Below, one piece after another: positions 5,271-6,382 of a stretch of DNA of 6,382 bases (the first letter of the stretch is position 1; each line of letters starts with the position of its first letter). Under the pieces are notes generated by a model. That model was not told where the DNA came from and searched no databases. It was given only the letters and a program-made list of their open reading frames with translations. The DNA lies in the NCBI GenBank assembly GCA_937983635.1, contig CALJZR010000005.1:1-6382 (forward strand), written 5' to 3'. The position numbers were made by a program, and so were the translations under genes. The stretch comes from an uncultured bacterium. GTDB lineage: Bacteria > Patescibacteriota > Patescibacteriia > Patescibacteriales > UBA12465.

Positions 5271-5299
5271 AAATTACAATTATTTCTGATGAAAGTCAA
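5271..5299 (-). promoter_or_regulatory. Weak candidate promoter of the helical-protein gene
   Basis: Reading leftward, TTGACT (5299-5294, 5/6 match) is followed after 17 nt by TAATTT (5276-5271, only 3/6). If used, the leader would be about 85 nt and would contain the whole inverted repeat at 5197-5237. The weak -10 box makes this tentative. Confidence 0.3.
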
Positions 5300-5314
5300 T
5301 TATTAAGCAACAAA

Positions 5315-5340
5315 AAAGACTCGGTAATAACCGAGTCTTT
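5315..5340 (-). terminator. Terminator of tRNA-Lys
   Basis: AAAGACTCGGT (5315-5325) pairs perfectly with ACCGAGTCTTT (5330-5340) around a 4-nt loop, AATA. On the minus strand the stem is followed by further T residues (TTT from 5314-5312), and it starts 4 nt after the tRNA-Lys 3' end, so it is the tRNA's intrinsic terminator. Confidence 0.9.
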
Positions 5341-5343
5341 CTT

Positions 5344-5419
5344 TGGTGCGCCCAGGGGGATTCGAACCCACGACCGTCTCCTTAAAAGGGAGCTGCTCTA
5401 CCAACTGAGCTATAGGCGC
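5344..5419 (-). tRNA. tRNA-Lys (anticodon UUU)
   Basis: The minus strand gives a 76-nt cloverleaf with an encoded CCA (5346-5344) and discriminator A73. The acceptor stem is GCGCCTA/TGGGCGC with one G-U pair, and the D arm is GCTC/GAGC. The anticodon loop CTTTTAA gives anticodon TTT, reading lysine AAA and AAG. Two stem positions do not pair: G27-A43 at the top of the anticodon stem (GCTCC/GGAGA), and U50-C64 in the T stem (GTGGG/CCCCC). The T loop TTCGAAT is standard. A strong terminator follows at once. Confidence 0.95.
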
Positions 5420-5507
5420 TAATTTTTCAAAACAAAAAAGCCCGAAAGCTTACTAATTATCTTGATATTATCAAAAATATTTTTTTTTGACAAGAGCCAT
5501 CTCTTCT

Positions 5508-5516
5508 TGTGGATAA
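5508..5516 (-). promoter_or_regulatory. Perfect DnaA-box sequence
   Basis: The minus strand reads TTATCCACA, identical to the strong E. coli-type DnaA box. It is 41 bases upstream of the padR -10 box, next to an AT-rich tract (5464-5490). It is a single site, with no cluster of boxes, so it is more likely a regulatory or titration site, or chance, than an origin. Confidence 0.4.
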
Positions 5517-5528
5517 GTGTTGCTTATA

Positions 5529-5549
5529 CTACCTTGTATAAAAAGGTAG
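5529..5549. promoter_or_regulatory. Dyad operator, probable PadR binding site
   Basis: CTACCTT (5529-5535) and AAGGTAG (5543-5549) form a perfect 7-bp dyad around a 7-nt centre, GTATAAA. It covers the -35 box (5534-5539) and part of the spacer of the padR promoter, the usual position for an autorepressor. PadR proteins bind such dyads as dimers. The assignment to this PadR is by position only. Confidence 0.6.
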
Positions 5550-5562
5550 CTAGTGTTATAAT
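5534..5562 (+). promoter_or_regulatory. padR-pspC operon promoter (extended -10)
   Basis: A perfect -10 box TATAAT (5557-5562) is preceded by TGT, forming an extended -10 element, with TTGTAT (5534-5539) 17 nt upstream as a weak -35. The expected start near 5569 leaves a leader of about 16 nt with no Shine-Dalgarno before the ATG at 5585. Confidence 0.7.
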
Positions 5563-5584
5563 CAAATTATAAGTACACAACACT

Positions 5585-5935
5585 ATGTCTTTAGAACTTG
5601 GTATTAATTTGGAAAATACACGGGCCCAGATGCGCAAAGGGCTTTTGGAGTATTGTATTCTTTTGGTTATTTCCCGCCAGAAAGCCTATGCTTCCGATAT
5701 TATTTTGGCTTTAAAGCAGGCTGACTTGCTGGTGGTCGAGGGCACCCTCTATCCTTTACTTAGTCGTTTAAAGAATGCTGGCCTATTGGACTATCATTGG
5801 CAAGAGTCAAAAAGCGGACCGCCGCGCAAATACTATGAGTTAACAAGTCTTGGCACCAGTATCCTTAAGCAATTAGATGGTACGTGGAAAAATTTACAGT
5901 CATCAATCAACGCCCTGCGTAAAGCTCGGCTATAA
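5585..5935 (+). CDS. PadR-family transcriptional repressor
   Basis: PadR proteins are dimeric winged-helix repressors that usually control their own operon together with a stress or transport gene. The 116-residue product is the short type: an N-terminal helix (NLENTRAQMRKGLLEYCILL), the HTH region (AYASDIILALKQADLLVVE), and the hallmark recognition helix and wing GTLYPLLSRLKNAGLLDYHW followed by ESKSGPPRKYYELTSLG. A C-terminal dimerisation helix (LKQLDGTWKNLQSSINALRKA) completes it. The effector is not evident. It starts at the ATG at 5585, about 16 nt from the predicted transcription start, with no Shine-Dalgarno. A dyad covering its -35 box suggests autoregulation. The PspC-domain gene follows after 4 nt, so the two are almost certainly cotranscribed and the PspC protein is the likely regulated product. 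Confidence 0.95.
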   Translation: MSLELGINLENTRAQMRKGLLEYCILLVISRQKAYASDIILALKQADLLVVEGTLYPLLSRLKNAGLLDYHWQESKSGPPRKYYELTSLGTSILKQLDGTWKNLQSSINALRKARL

Positions 5936-5939
5936 TAAT

Positions 5940-6382
5940 ATGGAAAAAACAATTTCAATCAATCTCGGCGGAGCCTTATTTTATGCCGAGGAAGACGCTT
6001 ATAGGCGCCTTGACTCCTATCTGCAGGAAATCGATCGTTATTTTTCCGCCCAGGGCGATGATAGCGCGGAGATTTTGCGTGATATTGAGAGTAGCTTGGC
6101 GGAACAATTTAATAATGCTGGAGCAGGAGAGTTGCGTCGTGCCCTCACTCTCCCGGAGGTGGAAACAGCTCTTAAAAGTATGGGCACCATCCAAGATTTT
6201 TCCGAAGAGGACAAGTCTTTGCCGTCGGCGACTTTTGCCGGTGAGCAGGGCAAGCGTTTTTATCGTGACCGTGATGACGCCATTATCGGCGGTGTTTGTT
6301 CCGGGCTCGGCCATTATTTCGGCTTTGATCCGGTTTGGGTGCGCTTACTTTTCTGTTTCTCCTTATGTCCCTGGGGTGTTCG
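5940..6382 (+). CDS. PspC-domain membrane protein, N-terminal part
   Basis: The gene begins at the ATG at 5940 and runs off the right edge, with 147 complete codons visible. Residues 1-90 form a soluble domain, starting MEKTISINLGGALFYAEEDA and continuing RRLDSYLQEIDRYFS, then EILRDIESSLAEQF and a helix ending KSMGTIQDF. This N-terminal module commonly precedes PspC domains in bacterial proteins. The PspC domain starts near residue 106: RFYRDRDDAIIGGVCSGLGH (106-125), then YFGFDPVWVRLLFCF, with the conserved GGVCSGLG and the start of the first membrane segment. PspC proteins sit in the inner membrane and in well-studied species sense envelope stress; the role in this lineage is unproven. There is no Shine-Dalgarno and the gap to padR is 4 nt, so translation may be coupled. 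The C-terminal membrane part is outside the window. Confidence 0.9.
   Translation, partial: MEKTISINLGGALFYAEEDAYRRLDSYLQEIDRYFSAQGDDSAEILRDIESSLAEQFNNAGAGELRRALTLPEVETALKSMGTIQDFSEEDKSLPSATFAGEQGKRFYRDRDDAIIGGVCSGLGHYFGFDPVWVRLLFCFSLCPWGV

Noticed and set aside
5431..5451. An A-run plus AAGCCCGAAAGCTT that resembles a terminator
   Set aside because: The possible stem is only AAGC/GCTT and no T run follows; it may be a decayed terminator but cannot be supported.
5487..5492. TTGACA as a second padR promoter -35 box
   Set aside because: No acceptable -10 box lies 16-18 nt downstream (GGATAA is poor).
5464..5516. Replication origin suggested by an AT-rich tract and a DnaA box
   Set aside because: Only one exact box is present and dnaA, dnaN and a box cluster are absent.
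5931..5936. TATAAT between padR and pspC as an internal promoter
   Set aside because: It is formed by the padR stop codon region and has no matching -35 box at the right distance; the 4-nt gap fits cotranscription.
5976..6314. Two minus-strand frames opposite the PspC-domain gene
   Set aside because: The + strand encodes clear PspC sequence across this region, so the opposite frames are shadows.
1..6382. CRISPR array, insertion sequence, integrase or prophage signals
   Set aside because: No regularly spaced repeats, transposase or integrase motifs, or terminal repeats with target duplications were seen; tRNA 3' ends are not followed by duplicated attachment-like segments.

Overview
The window reads as an ordinary chromosomal segment from a small-genome bacterium, most likely a member of the Candidate Phyla Radiation (Patescibacteria). 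This placement is inferred from gene families and style: a DnaB with the SVGKT P-loop, a PHP protein of an atypical HxH-lacking type, a PadR/PspC pair, several lineage-restricted hypothetical genes, short intergenic gaps and few Shine-Dalgarno sites. No marker in the window fixes the taxon. There is no sign of phage, insertion sequence, CRISPR or plasmid functions.

Layout. (1) Positions 1-352: the 3' end of rplU (ribosomal protein L21) on the + strand, closed by a bidirectional hairpin terminator. (2) Positions 351-2765, minus strand: a compact replication/repair operon read dnaB -> ybaB/ebfC -> recR -> a previously easy-to-miss 38-codon gene for a hydrophobic, highly basic peptide. That small gene has one of only two good Shine-Dalgarno sites in the window, and its stop codon abuts the shared terminator. 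(3) Positions 2766-2914: a divergent promoter region with a tandem 11-bp repeat and a TTGACAA/TTGTCAA inverted pair, driving dnaB leftward and a 149-residue cysteine-containing protein of unknown function rightward. (4) Positions 3382-3490: a shared terminator and a minus-strand tRNA-Thr(UGU). (5) Positions 3568-4440: a PHP-domain metal-dependent phosphoesterase-like protein whose promoter appears to place the transcription start at the ATG (leaderless). (6) Positions 4509-5237: a convergent minus-strand alpha-helical protein of unknown function, preceded by a near-perfect 20-bp-arm inverted repeat. (7) Positions 5315-5419: a minus-strand tRNA-Lys(UUU) with its own terminator. (8) Positions 5508-6382: a PadR-family repressor with a recognisable promoter and dyad operator, followed 4 nt later by a PspC-domain membrane protein that runs off the window; the two look like an autoregulated envelope-stress-type operon.

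The genes serve translation (L21, two tRNAs), replication and recombinational repair (DnaB, YbaB, RecR) and envelope regulation (PadR/PspC). Nothing here amounts to a clear new multi-gene system. The best leads are the small membrane-peptide gene behind recR, the PadR operator arrangement with a perfect DnaA box just upstream, the large palindrome before the helical gene, the atypical PHP active site, and T-stem mismatches in both tRNA genes.
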